Below, piece by piece: positions 42,605 through 50,916 of a stretch of DNA of 64,000 nt. A model generated the notes under the pieces. It saw only the letters and a program-made list of their open reading frames with translations, made no database searches and was not told the DNA's origin. Every line of letters starts with the position of its first letter. Position 1 is the stretch's first letter. Origin of the DNA: Halopenitus persicus (lineage in GTDB: Archaea; Halobacteriota; Halobacteria; Halobacteriales; Haloferacaceae); contig NZ_FNPC01000005.1 of assembly GCF_900107205.1 (NCBI RefSeq), positions 186,001 to 250,000 on the forward strand, given 5' to 3'. The position numbers and the translations under genes are program-made.

Positions 42605-43006
42605 TTAAAACTCCACGTAGACCGTTCCGTCCTCGACGTATGCCTCGTAAACGGGGAGCCGATACTTGTCGCTGGCCGTGTGGCGGCCATCGGTGACGTC
42701 GAACTCCCAGCCGTGCCAGGGACACGCGACGATCCCGCCGTCCCGTTCCCAGATCAGCTCGTCGTCGCCGTCGACGGCCAGGGTGCCGCTCAACAGCCCC
42801 TCGCAGGCCGGCCCACCCTGGTGGGGACAGTAGTTCGAGAGCGCGTGGTACTCGCCGTTCGTGTGGAAGACCGCGATCTCGCGGCCGTCGATCGCGGTGA
42901 CGATGCGGTCGCCCTCCGGCAGTTCGTCGGCGTCGGCGACGCGGTGGCGATCGTCGCGATCGGAGTCGGTCGTGTCCGCCGTGGACGTGGAGGTGTGCTC
43001 CGACAT
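42605..43006 (-). CDS. Rieske [2Fe-2S] ferredoxin-like protein
   Basis: 133 residues with the complete Rieske cluster motif: Cys60 and His62 in NYCPHQGG and Cys95 and His98 in ACPWHGWEF. A Ser/Thr/Asp-rich leader of about 22 residues precedes the domain. Such small Rieske proteins deliver electrons to ring-hydroxylating oxygenases or act as stand-alone ferredoxins. It starts two bases after the stop of the amidohydrolase gene, so the two form an operon. No oxygenase alpha subunit lies in the window, so the partner is unknown. Confidence 0.9.
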   Translation of the reverse strand: MSEHTSTSTADTTDSDRDDRHRVADADELPEGDRIVTAIDGREIAVFHTNGEYHALSNYCPHQGGPACEGLLSGTLAVDGDDELIWERDGGIVACPWHGWEFDVTDGRHTASDKYRLPVYEAYVEDGTVYVEF

Positions 43007-43008
43007 GT

Positions 43009-44121
43009 TCACGGGAAGGGGTAGACGTCGGCTGCGGTCTCGCCGTAGACGTTCCGGAGCGCCTGGCCGTCGAACTCCGACCGGAGGATCCGCAACAGCG
43101 CGTCGGTGTTGTCGAAGTCGAAGTGCGGGTAATCCGAGGAGAACATCAGGTTCTCGTCCCCGTCGAAGAGCCGCATTACGCTGTTGAGGTAGGCCGGATC
43201 GTCGGCGCCCTCGACCGGCTGGCTCGTGAGGTAGAACTGGTCGTCGAGGTACTCGCTGGGGAGCTTCTCGAGCAGCGGCGCGTCCCACTTCGCGCCCATG
43301 TAGTCGTGGTCCATCCGGCGCATAAAGTAGGGATACCAGCCGAGCCCGGACTCCTGAACGATGAACTCGAGGTCGGGGAACCGTTCGGGGACGCCCTGGG
43401 TCAGCATGTCCGCGAGGTTCGTCTGGTGCATCATGTTGTGCGACGTCGCGTGCACCGGCAGCGCCCGCGTCATCGACTTCCACGTCGAGGGGAACCGGGT
43501 CATCATCGTGCCGCCGGCGTTGTGCATCTTGATCGGGAGGCCGGCGCGCTCACAGGCCTCGTAGATGGGGTAATACCGCTCGTTTCCGAGCGTGGGGTCG
43601 ACCGAGCCGCTCGGGATCATCACGGCGACGATCCCGTCCTCGTCGGCCCGGCGATCGACCTCCTCGGCCGCCTTGACGGGCTTTTGTGGCGCGACGACCG
43701 CCGCCCCGTGGATGCCCTCGTCCGTGTCGATGATCTCGTCGAGCAGCCAGTTGTTGTAGGCGGTCGCGAGTCCGGCGGCGAGGTCGTCGTGGTGGACCGC
43801 CCCCAGATAGAGGTTCTGAGTCGGCGTGGCGATCGCCTTGTCCCAGCCGATGAGGTCCCGACCCTCGAGGATGTCCTCACGCGTGCGGACCGTCTCGGAG
43901 TCGGCCTTCCCCATCGTCACGGAGTAGACCATCCCGTGGGCGGGGTAGACCCGGCCGAGGTAGCCGTAGTCGTCGCCGCCGCTCGCGGTGAGCATCTCGT
44001 CGAACGGGCTCTCGAGGTACGGAAAGATGTCCTCCTGTCGTTCCGTCAGGTGGAAGTCCGTGTCGACGATGGTTCCGAGATCGTCGAGGGACCGAACCTG
44101 GTCGGGTGTTGCCGAAGCCAT
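43009..44121 (-). CDS. Amidohydrolase-2 family protein (ACMSD/decarboxylase-like)
   Basis: 370 residues. The amidohydrolase_2 fold includes the N-terminal metal segment IVDTDFHLTERQ near 18-29 (a DxDxH variant of the family HxH), GLPIKMHNAGGTMMTRFPS near 195-213 with a metal His, VQESGLGWYPYFMRRMDHDY near 256-275, and ENLMFSSDYPHFDFDNTD near 325-342 with the catalytic Asp. Relatives are non-oxidative aromatic decarboxylases and ring-product hydrolases. Co-transcription with a Rieske protein and a divergent IclR gene points to aromatic or cyclic acid catabolism. A TATTTATA element lies 24-31 nt before the ATG. Confidence 0.85.
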   Translation of the reverse strand: MASATPDQVRSLDDLGTIVDTDFHLTERQEDIFPYLESPFDEMLTASGGDDYGYLGRVYPAHGMVYSVTMGKADSETVRTREDILEGRDLIGWDKAIATPTQNLYLGAVHHDDLAAGLATAYNNWLLDEIIDTDEGIHGAAVVAPQKPVKAAEEVDRRADEDGIVAVMIPSGSVDPTLGNERYYPIYEACERAGLPIKMHNAGGTMMTRFPSTWKSMTRALPVHATSHNMMHQTNLADMLTQGVPERFPDLEFIVQESGLGWYPYFMRRMDHDYMGAKWDAPLLEKLPSEYLDDQFYLTSQPVEGADDPAYLNSVMRLFDGDENLMFSSDYPHFDFDNTDALLRILRSEFDGQALRNVYGETAADVYPFP

Positions 44122-44144
44122 CGATCGATCCGTCGGCGGATGCG

Positions 44145-44152
44145 TATTTATA
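44145..44152 (-). promoter_or_regulatory. TATA element of the amidohydrolase-Rieske operon
   Basis: The minus strand reads TATAAATA 24-31 nt before the start at 44121, leaderless spacing. A GGGAAACG motif lies just upstream at 44173-44180. Confidence 0.65.
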
Positions 44153-44168
44153 TCCGGATTCGATTAGG

Positions 44169-44181
44169 GATCGGGAAACGA
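44169..44181. promoter_or_regulatory. Half of a 13-bp distant inverted repeat
   Basis: GATCGGGAAACGA occurs here and as its exact reverse complement at 44337-44349. Each copy is beside the promoter of one of the two divergent transcription units. The arrangement suggests a single regulator acting on both. Confidence 0.55.
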
Positions 44182-44319
44182 CGACGGAGGCCATTAGACG
44201 GCCGGAATCGGGCGTTCGATCCGGACGCAGTGACCGGAAAGACGGGTGAGCAGCACGAGCACGTTCCCGCCGCGTTCGGGCAGAATCACGCGGTCCGCCA
44301 CCGAATTCGTACTCGGTGA

Positions 44320-44349
44320 GGAAACGGATAGCGATATCGTTTCCCGATC
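44320..44349. promoter_or_regulatory. GGAAACG-N11-CGTTTCC inverted repeat upstream of iclR
   Basis: GGAAACG at 44320-44326 and CGTTTCC at 44338-44344 form perfect 7-bp arms. They lie directly upstream of the IclR TATA-like ATCTTTACC. The right arm is part of the 13-bp element repeated at 44169. This is the best operator candidate in the window. Confidence 0.6.
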
Positions 44350-44388
44350 GGAAATCTTTACCGATCCCTCACGAAATACCGGATACCG

Positions 44389-45180
44389 ATGAGCGAGTGG
44401 AAGCCAGGCGGTATCGACCCGGAATCCGGCGAGACGACGATCGGGAGCATTGACACGTCGTTCGCCATCGTGACAGCCCTCCGGGAACGAAACGGCGCCG
44501 GCGTCACGGAGCTGGCCGAGGAGACGGGGCTCTCGAAGAGTTCGGTCCACAAGCATCTCCGGTCGCTGGCGAAACACGACTTCGTGGTCAAGGACGGCGA
44601 CGAGTACGCGCTCGGACTACGCTACCTCGATCTCGGTGCCCACGTCCGGTCGCGAGTGCCCGGGTCGGCGAAGATCAAACACAAGCTGCGCGAGCTGGCC
44701 GACGAGACCGGCGAGAGCGCGCAGTTCGCGGTCGAGGAGCGCGGCCACGCGGTGGTGTTATACCGCGAGGTGAGCCACGGCGGCGTCTACTCCCGGGGTC
44801 GGGTCGGTCGCCGGTTCCACCCCCATCAGACCGCCGCTGGCAAGGCGATCCTCGCGCGCCGGTCCGACCAGTGGATCGAGGAGCTGATCGACCGCCAGGG
44901 ATTGCCCGCGGCCACGCCGCACACGATCACCGACCGCGAGGAGCTGCTCGAGGAGATCCGCGAGACCCGCGAGCGCGGCGTGGCGTTCAACAGCGAGGAG
45001 AGCACCGAGGGCCTTCGGGCGGTCGCGGTTCCGGTGACCGCCCCCGACGGGGACGTGCTCGGCGCCTTCGCGGTCGCGGGACCGACCCATCGGATCAACG
45101 GCGACCGGTTCGAGACCGAGATCCCGGACCTCCTCCGGAGCGTCGTCAACGAGCTCGAGTTGAATCTGGCGCACTCGTGA
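44389..45180 (+). CDS. IclR family transcriptional regulator
   Basis: 263 residues. Helix-turn-helix near 30-70 (GVTELAEETGLSKSSVHKHL), a linker, and an effector domain with VVLYREVSHGGVYSRGRVGR near 123-142, FHPHQTAAGKAILARRSDQW near 144-163 and DVLGAFAVAGPTHRINGDRF near 223-242. It is closely similar in wording to the IclR protein at 19692-20453 (SKSxVHKHL, ending NELELNL), so the two are paralogues. It is divergent from the amidohydrolase-Rieske operon and probably controls it through the inverted repeats in the shared gap. Confidence 0.92.
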   Translation: MSEWKPGGIDPESGETTIGSIDTSFAIVTALRERNGAGVTELAEETGLSKSSVHKHLRSLAKHDFVVKDGDEYALGLRYLDLGAHVRSRVPGSAKIKHKLRELADETGESAQFAVEERGHAVVLYREVSHGGVYSRGRVGRRFHPHQTAAGKAILARRSDQWIEELIDRQGLPAATPHTITDREELLEEIRETRERGVAFNSEESTEGLRAVAVPVTAPDGDVLGAFAVAGPTHRINGDRFETEIPDLLRSVVNELELNLAHS

Positions 45181-45410
45181 CCTCTCAATATAGATATATT
45201 ATATTTGAATTTTTATATACCATATTCTCAATATTTATAAACGACCACAGTCGTTCGACGTCGAGTAGCGATATCGATGTTTGACGCCAAGTAATGACGT
45301 CGATGATCGGTTCCGCATAGCGACGTCGATCGACGGGGACGCGAGCGCTCCGTCGACCCGCCACACGAGCGAATTCCTTTAACCGTTGCCGCCGAAATCG
45401 GTGGTAACCG

Positions 45411-46193
45411 ATGGAGCTACTCGTCGTGGGTGCCGGGGAGATGGGACGGTGGATCGCGGACACGGTTTCGTCCGCGGACGCGATCGCGGATCCGGCCGTC
45501 TCGTTCACCGACCTCGACGCCGACCGCGCACGCGACGCCGCCGTGGGGCGGGAGGCGCGAGCCCTCGAGGCGTCGACGGCGACGGCGAACCGCTTCGAGG
45601 TCGTCTGTCTCGCCGTGCCGATCTCCGCGGTCGCGGACGCGGTGGCGGCCTATGCCGACGTCGCCGACGCGGCGATGATCGACGTCTCCGGCGCGATGGA
45701 AGCCCCGATCGCGGCGATGCGCGACCACCTCGACTCGGACGTCGAACGCGCCAGCCTCCACCCGCTCTTCGCGCCGCCCCGCGTGCCGGGGAACGTGGCG
45801 GCCGTCGTCGACCGGGATGGACCGCGCGTGACGGCCGTGATCGAGGCGATCGAGGCCGGCGGGAACGACGTCTTCGAGACCACGGCCGCCGAACACGACG
45901 AGGCGATGGAGACCGTGCAGGCGGGCGCCCACGCCGCCATCCTGGCGTGGCGGCTGGCGGGCGCGGACGTCCGCGAGGAGTTTCACACCCCGGTCTCGGC
46001 CGGCCTCGACGACCTCGCCGACACCGTCACCGAGGGCGCACCCGAGGTCTACGCCGAGATCCAGGGCGCCTTCGACGGCGCCGAGGACGTCGCCGACGCC
46101 GCCGCCGCGATCGCCGAGGCCGACCCCGAGGCGTTCGCGGCCCTGTACGAGCGCGCCCGGGGCGAGGGAACGGAACGGGAGCGACACGAGTGA
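45411..46193 (+). CDS. tyrA: Prephenate dehydrogenase
   Basis: 260 residues. The NAD-binding motif is VVGAGEMGRWIADTV near 5-19. The TyrA-type segments are VCLAVPISAVADAVAAYADV near 66-85, IDVSGAMEAPIAAM, and the catalytic-region His in SLHPLFAPPRVPG near 122-134. It oxidises prephenate to 4-hydroxyphenylpyruvate in tyrosine synthesis. The short length is normal for haloarchaeal TyrA. A CCTTTAACC TATA-like element lies about 28-36 nt upstream. The next gene, an Rsm22-like methyltransferase, follows after 52 nt. Confidence 0.85.
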   Translation: MELLVVGAGEMGRWIADTVSSADAIADPAVSFTDLDADRARDAAVGREARALEASTATANRFEVVCLAVPISAVADAVAAYADVADAAMIDVSGAMEAPIAAMRDHLDSDVERASLHPLFAPPRVPGNVAAVVDRDGPRVTAVIEAIEAGGNDVFETTAAEHDEAMETVQAGAHAAILAWRLAGADVREEFHTPVSAGLDDLADTVTEGAPEVYAEIQGAFDGAEDVADAAAAIAEADPEAFAALYERARGEGTERERHE

Positions 46194-46245
46194 TGCGGGC
46201 GATGCGATCGATGGGAATGACGACGATGACAGGAAGACACCACCG

Positions 46246-47784
46246 ATGATCGACGAGCAGGTCGTCCGCGACAGCGCGAAGTATCTCAGGAACGTGCGCC
46301 CGATCGACCCCGAGGAGGTCGCGGACTACGTTTCGGGCGGCGCACATCCGGCGGTCGTTCGGCGGACGTTACGGGAGGCGGCCTACGACCTCGGGCTTCG
46401 CGAGCGCGAGGACGGAACCTTCGTCCCGGTCGATCCGGATCCGGTCCCCGATCCGGGATGGAACCCGGATTCGTTCCCCGAAGTCTACGCCGTCGCCCTG
46501 GAGGAGGAACTGGTCGACGAGTACGGGGCGAACTGGCACGTCGGGGAGTCCGGCGACGAGCTCCGGGCGGCGATCCGCCGGCTCAAACGCGACTACTACC
46601 ACGAGAACGCGGTCGAGTACGACCGGACCGCGGCGCTCGGGTACGCGATCTACCACCTCCCCGATTACTACGCCGCGATCGGGTACGTCCTCGCCGACCT
46701 GATCGAGAACGGCCTGCTCGAGCGGCGGCTGCGCGTCCTCGACGTCGGCGCGGGCGTCGGGGGGCCGGCGCTGGGGCTTCACGACGTGCTGCCGGCGGAC
46801 GCCGTCGTGGAATACACCGCGATCGAGCCGAGCCCGGCAGCCGACGTGCTGGAGACGATGCTCGGAGCGACCCGGCGAAACTTCCGGTCCACGATCCGGC
46901 GCGAAACCGCCGAGGAGTTCCTCGGACTCGACGGGGAGGACGCGAGCAGAAACGAGGACGCCGCCGAGAACCCCTACGACCTCGTCCTGTTCGGAAACGT
47001 CCTCTCGGAGCTCGACGATCCGGTCGCCGTGGTGACGGCGGCACTCGACGTCCTGGCCGACGACGGATCGGTCGTCGCGCTGGCGCCGGCCGACCGAAAC
47101 ACCGCCACCGGACTCCGGGAGATCGAACGCGCCGTCGTGAGCGGACCGTCGGAACCGGCCGAGGGGTCGGCCGCCGAGTCGGATGCTGAGTCGGCCGCCG
47201 AATCGGCTTCCGAACCGGCTTCCGAATCGTCGGATCGCGAGGTCACGGTCTACAGCCCCACGCTCCGTCTCTGGCCGGGCGCGAAGCCGGACGACCGCGG
47301 CTGGTCCTTCGACGTCCGTCCCGACCTCTCGGTGCCGCCGTTCCAGGCCCGCCTCGACGAGGCCGCCGCCCGCGGTCCAACCGACGAGCCGGGGGAGTTC
47401 GTCAACGTCGACGTCCAGTTCGCCTACGCGATCCTCCGAACCGACGGCAGGTGCCGCGTCGACGTCCGCGCTGACCCGGAGCGCCACCTCCGGATGGCCG
47501 ACAGCGAGGCGCACGTCACCGACCGGGTCGACCTGCTGTGTGTCAAGCTGAGCCACGATCTGGCCGACGGCGGCAACCCCCTTTATAAGGTGAGCGACGG
47601 ATCCGAGACCGTCGACCACTACGCCGTGTGTACGCGCGAGACCTCGCTGAACCGCGCCCTGCTGGAGGCGGACTACGGCGCCGTCCTCGCGGTTGAGAAC
47701 GTGCTCGTGCTCTGGAACGACGACGAGGAAGCCTACAACCTCGTGGTCGACGACGGGACCGTGGTCGACCTCGTGGCGCCCTGA
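46246..47784 (+). CDS. Rsm22-like SAM-dependent methyltransferase
   Basis: 512 residues. An N-terminal helical region (DSAKYLRNVRPIDPEEVADY near 9-28, YYHENAVEYDRTAALGYAIY) precedes a class I methyltransferase domain with motif I LRVLDVGAGVGGPALGLHDV near 163-182, the acidic AIEPSPAAD and DLVLFGNVLSELDDPV near 245-260. Rsm22 relatives act on, or scaffold, small-subunit ribosomes. A Ser/Glu/Ala repeat (about 302-327) breaks the domain and looks expanded. The C-terminal 130 residues include LLCVKLSHDLADGGNPLYKV; the usual Cys cluster of Rsm22 is not obvious. Confidence 0.7.
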   Translation: MIDEQVVRDSAKYLRNVRPIDPEEVADYVSGGAHPAVVRRTLREAAYDLGLREREDGTFVPVDPDPVPDPGWNPDSFPEVYAVALEEELVDEYGANWHVGESGDELRAAIRRLKRDYYHENAVEYDRTAALGYAIYHLPDYYAAIGYVLADLIENGLLERRLRVLDVGAGVGGPALGLHDVLPADAVVEYTAIEPSPAADVLETMLGATRRNFRSTIRRETAEEFLGLDGEDASRNEDAAENPYDLVLFGNVLSELDDPVAVVTAALDVLADDGSVVALAPADRNTATGLREIERAVVSGPSEPAEGSAAESDAESAAESASEPASESSDREVTVYSPTLRLWPGAKPDDRGWSFDVRPDLSVPPFQARLDEAAARGPTDEPGEFVNVDVQFAYAILRTDGRCRVDVRADPERHLRMADSEAHVTDRVDLLCVKLSHDLADGGNPLYKVSDGSETVDHYAVCTRETSLNRALLEADYGAVLAVENVLVLWNDDEEAYNLVVDDGTVVDLVAP

Positions 47785-47813
47785 CCTTCCGTCCGTGAGC
47801 GCCGGACTGATCC

Positions 47814-47876
47814 CGGCGTCGCGGATCACGATTGGAATCGGCGTCGCGGATCACGATGGGAATCGGCGTCCGCGAT
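47814..47876. repeat. 25-bp tandem repeat, about 2.6 copies
   Basis: CGGCGTCGCGGATCACGAT starts at 47814 and 47839, and a partial copy CGGCGTCCGCGAT starts at 47864, giving a strict 25-bp period. It fills much of the gap before the symporter gene. Confidence 0.88.
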
Positions 47877-47904
47877 AGCCGCACGATCTGACGGGATGCG
47901 TGGT

Positions 47905-47912
47905 CCTTTAAG
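47905..47912 (+). promoter_or_regulatory. TATA element of the symporter gene
   Basis: CCTTTAAG is 23-30 nt before the ATG at 47935. It places the start at 47935 rather than the ATG at 47896, which lies upstream of the element. Confidence 0.6.
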
Positions 47913-47934
47913 ACGGAGTCCGCTTCGATCGGAC

Positions 47935-49239
47935 ATGTCCGGGACGCTGGCGTCGCTCTGGAAGCGGTATCGATCGGTGGGACTGATCTACCGGATCGCG
48001 GTCGCGTTCGTGATCGGGTCCGCGGCCGGGATCGTCTTCGGCGAGCGGATGACCGTCGTCCAGCCGCTCGGCGACCTGTTCCTCCGGCTGCTCAACATGC
48101 TCGTGGTCCCGATCATCGTCTTCACCCTGCTGACCGGGATCCGGCAGCTCTCGCCGGCGCGGCTCGGTCGGATCGGCGGCGCGACGGTCGCGCTGTACGC
48201 GATCACGACGACGGTCGCCGGCGTGATCGGCCTCGCGGTCGCGAACGTCATCCAGCCCGGACGCGGGGTGGAGTTCGTCGCCGGCGAGGCCGAGTCGCAG
48301 GCGCCGCCGTCGCTGACCGAGGTCGTCCTCGGGATCGTGCCGAACAACCCCGTGACGGCGATGGCCGAGGGCAACCTGCTGGGAACGGTCTTCTTCGCCA
48401 TCGTCTTCGGGATCGCGTTGACCTACGTCCGCGCGAACAAGCCCGAGTACGCCGAGAGCGTCGACTCGCTGTTCGAGGCATTCGAGGTCGGCGCGGAGGC
48501 GATGTTCGTCGTCGTCCGCGGCGTGCTCGAGTACGGCGTTATCGGCGTCTTCGCGCTGATGGCGGCCGGGATCGGCACCGAGGGGATCGGCGTCTTCTCC
48601 TCGCTGGGCGAACTCGTGCTCGCGGTCGGGCTCGCGGTCCTCGTCCACATCGCGGTCACCTACCTCGGGCTGTTGATGACGGTCGTCTCGGACGTCTCGC
48701 CGCTCGCCTTCCTCAGGGGGTCCAAGGACGCGATGGTGACGGCCTTCGCGACCCGGTCCTCCAGCGGAACGCTGCCGGTGACGATGACGAACGCCGAGGA
48801 GGACCTCCGGATCGACGAGCGCGTCTACTCCTTCGCGCTGCCGGTCGGCGCGACCGCGAACATGGACGGCGCGGCGATCCGGCAGGCGATCACGGTCGTC
48901 TTCGCCGCCAACGTGGTCGGACAGCCGCTCGCGCTGACCGAGCAGGTCCTCGTGTTGATCGTCGCGGTGCTCATCAGCATCGGTACCGCCGGCGTTCCGG
49001 GCGCGGGGATCGTGATGCTCACCGTCGTGTTGACCCAGGTCGGCCTCCCGCTCACCGTGGTCGGGTTCGTCGCCGGCGTCGACCCGATCCTCGGCCGCAT
49101 CGCCACGATGAACAACGTCACGGGCGACCTCGCGGTGGCGACGGTCGTCGGCAAGTGGAACGACGCGATCGACTTCACGACCGGCGTCTGGACCGACGGA
49201 CCGGCCACCGTCGGCGACGCGGCGCCGACCGACGACTGA
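47935..49239 (+). CDS. Dicarboxylate/amino acid:cation symporter (DAACS family)
   Basis: 434 residues of the GltP/DctA fold with eight membrane spans and two re-entrant loops. Signatures are LFLRLLNMLVVPIIVFTLLT near 44-63, FATRSSSGTLPVTMTNAEED near 268-287 (hairpin 1, serine-rich), SFALPVGATANMDGAAI near 297-313 (the NMDG Na+/substrate motif), ISIGTAGVPGAGIVMLTVVL near 347-366, and ILGRIATMNNVTGDLAVATV near 385-404. It couples Na+ or H+ to uptake of glutamate, aspartate or C4-dicarboxylates. Monocistronic by spacing. Confidence 0.92.
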   Translation: MSGTLASLWKRYRSVGLIYRIAVAFVIGSAAGIVFGERMTVVQPLGDLFLRLLNMLVVPIIVFTLLTGIRQLSPARLGRIGGATVALYAITTTVAGVIGLAVANVIQPGRGVEFVAGEAESQAPPSLTEVVLGIVPNNPVTAMAEGNLLGTVFFAIVFGIALTYVRANKPEYAESVDSLFEAFEVGAEAMFVVVRGVLEYGVIGVFALMAAGIGTEGIGVFSSLGELVLAVGLAVLVHIAVTYLGLLMTVVSDVSPLAFLRGSKDAMVTAFATRSSSGTLPVTMTNAEEDLRIDERVYSFALPVGATANMDGAAIRQAITVVFAANVVGQPLALTEQVLVLIVAVLISIGTAGVPGAGIVMLTVVLTQVGLPLTVVGFVAGVDPILGRIATMNNVTGDLAVATVVGKWNDAIDFTTGVWTDGPATVGDAAPTDD

Positions 49240-49254
49240 CCGCTGACTGACCGG

Positions 49255-49325
49255 GCGATCGCCGTGCGGCTCTCGAACCGGAGCGATCGCCGTGCGGCTA
49301 TCGGACCGAGACGATCGCTGTGGCT
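49255..49325. repeat. 28-bp tandem repeat, about 2.5 copies
   Basis: CGATCGCCGTGCGGCT-type units start at 49255, 49283 and (degenerate) 49311, a 28-bp period. The array sits between the convergent symporter and MFS genes. Confidence 0.8.
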
Positions 49326-49344
49326 ACTGACCAACCCCCTCTTG

Positions 49345-50763
49345 CTACTCGACCGTATCGGCCGACTCGACCGACTCGACGCCGCCGGCGATCGACCTGA
49401 CCGCCGGGAACAGCGCGAGGGCGATCAGGATCTCCATCCCGCCGACGACGAGGAAGGCCGTCAGGTAGTCGAACCCTTCAGTGACGGTCCCGCCGACGAG
49501 AAAGCCCGTCAGAAAGCCCAGCGAGCCGAACACGTTGAACAGCCCCATCGCGGCGCCGCGCTCGGCGACCCCGACCAGATCCGTCACGAGCGCCATCGTC
49601 GCGGGCGCGACCAGCGCGCCACAGACGCCGACGAGCACCATCAGCCCGGCCGCGATCGGGTACGTCGGGGCCAGCCCGACCGCGATGATGACGAAGCCGT
49701 AGGCGATCGACCCGACGACGACCGGAAGGAACCGGCCGATCCGGTCCGAGAGCACGCCCATCGGATACTGCAGGACGGCGAACGGGAGGAAGAACAGCGC
49801 CAGCGTGAGCCCCGCGCCGAACGCCGACAGCTCGAAGGCCTCCTCCTGGAAGTAGTACACGCCGACCAGCGCGAAGAAGCCGGCGGTGAGTCGGTCGATG
49901 AACCCGAACGCGAACGGGACGAGCAGGCCGGGGACCGCCCGGATCCGGGCGAGCACCTCCCGGAAGCCCGGATCGTTAGCTGCCGATCCGGGGTCATCGG
50001 CTGCCGATCCGGGGTCGCCGGCTGCCGATCCGGGGGCATCGGCTGCCGATAGGCCGTCGCCGCCTGCAGTACCCCTGCCGGCACGATCGGTCACGGTCGC
50101 GGCCAGCAGCGCCGACAGGAACAGCACCGTCGCACTCGCGTAGATCGGGTAGAAGGGGTCGACGTCGGCGAGTCGGCCGCCGATAACCGATCCGAGGGCA
50201 GCCCCGAAGCCGATCGCCACGCCGGCCGCGCCCATGTTCCGGCCGTGGCCCCCGCCCAGGTCCATCAGCATCGTGATGCCCAGCGAGAACGCGCCGATCG
50301 TGAACGCGCCGCCGACGACGCGAACGAGCAGCGCCGCGCCGAAGCCGATCCCGAGCCGCGGCGCGAGCGCGAGCGTCAGATAGGCGGTCCCGCCGCCCGC
50401 GGCGCCGAGAACCACGAGCGACGCACGTCGCCCGAGCGCGTCGCTGGCGGCCCCCCAGACGCCGGCGAAGGCGACGAAGGCGGCGAACTCGGCGGTCAGA
50501 AACCACATGCCGGCGCTCACGCCGCCCGGCGCGCCGAGCGCGGCGACGATGTCGGGGACGCCGGGATAGACGAGCACCTGCGAGACCAACACGAGCCAGA
50601 CGACCGCGGCGAGCCGCCGGCGGTCGGTTCCGTGAACCGGGCCACCATCGGCGACCGGGGACGATGGACGGGGCGCAACTGCCCCGCGAAGGGATGCGAC
50701 CGCCCGGCGGAGAAGGACGACCGCCCCACGGACGCGGGCGATCGGCCGAGCGAGACGACTCAT
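49345..50763 (-). CDS. MFS transporter
   Basis: 472 residues with twelve hydrophobic spans. Typical MFS marks are GVWGAASDALGRRASLVVLG near 114-133 (the loop 2-3 signature) and GVLSDRIGRFLPVVVGSIAY near 340-359 (its second-half repeat). An Arg-rich cytosolic N-terminus (about 1-50) is unusual in length. The central loop contains a near-perfect repeat of DPGSAAxD units encoded by 21-bp repeats. The drug-efflux or sugar-type subgroup cannot be decided. The start MSRLARPIARVRG is at 50763; the in-frame extension to 50826 crosses a tandem repeat. Confidence 0.85.
   Translation of the reverse strand: MSRLARPIARVRGAVVLLRRAVASLRGAVAPRPSSPVADGGPVHGTDRRRLAAVVWLVLVSQVLVYPGVPDIVAALGAPGGVSAGMWFLTAEFAAFVAFAGVWGAASDALGRRASLVVLGAAGGGTAYLTLALAPRLGIGFGAALLVRVVGGAFTIGAFSLGITMLMDLGGGHGRNMGAAGVAIGFGAALGSVIGGRLADVDPFYPIYASATVLFLSALLAATVTDRAGRGTAGGDGLSAADAPGSAAGDPGSAADDPGSAANDPGFREVLARIRAVPGLLVPFAFGFIDRLTAGFFALVGVYYFQEEAFELSAFGAGLTLALFFLPFAVLQYPMGVLSDRIGRFLPVVVGSIAYGFVIIAVGLAPTYPIAAGLMVLVGVCGALVAPATMALVTDLVGVAERGAAMGLFNVFGSLGFLTGFLVGGTVTEGFDYLTAFLVVGGMEILIALALFPAVRSIAGGVESVESADTVE
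49979..50051. repeat. In-gene 21-bp repeat in the MFS central loop
   Basis: GCTGCCGATCCGGGG recurs with a 21-bp period four times (last copy partial). It encodes alternating Asp-Pro-Gly-Ser-Ala-Ala blocks in the loop between spans 6 and 7. The reading frame is preserved because the period is divisible by three. Confidence 0.85.
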
Positions 50764-50798
50764 ACGGGGTCGTTCGTCGGGTGGATGGAAAGGCGCAT

Positions 50799-50880
50799 CG
50801 GGACGGTACGAGACGGGACGGCACAAAACGGGACGGCACGAGACGGGACGGCACGAAGCACGAAACGGGACGGCGCGAAA
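50799..50880. repeat. 15-bp tandem repeat with one 7-bp insertion
   Basis: CGGGACGGCACGAGA-like units start at 50799, 50814, 50829, 50844 and 50866. The fourth unit is 22 bp long. The array lies in the gap between the MFS and DsbA-like genes, upstream of the MFS start. Confidence 0.88.
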
Positions 50881-50916
50881 CGACGCAGTACCCGGGGTCG
50901 CCGAAGCGCAGCCCGG

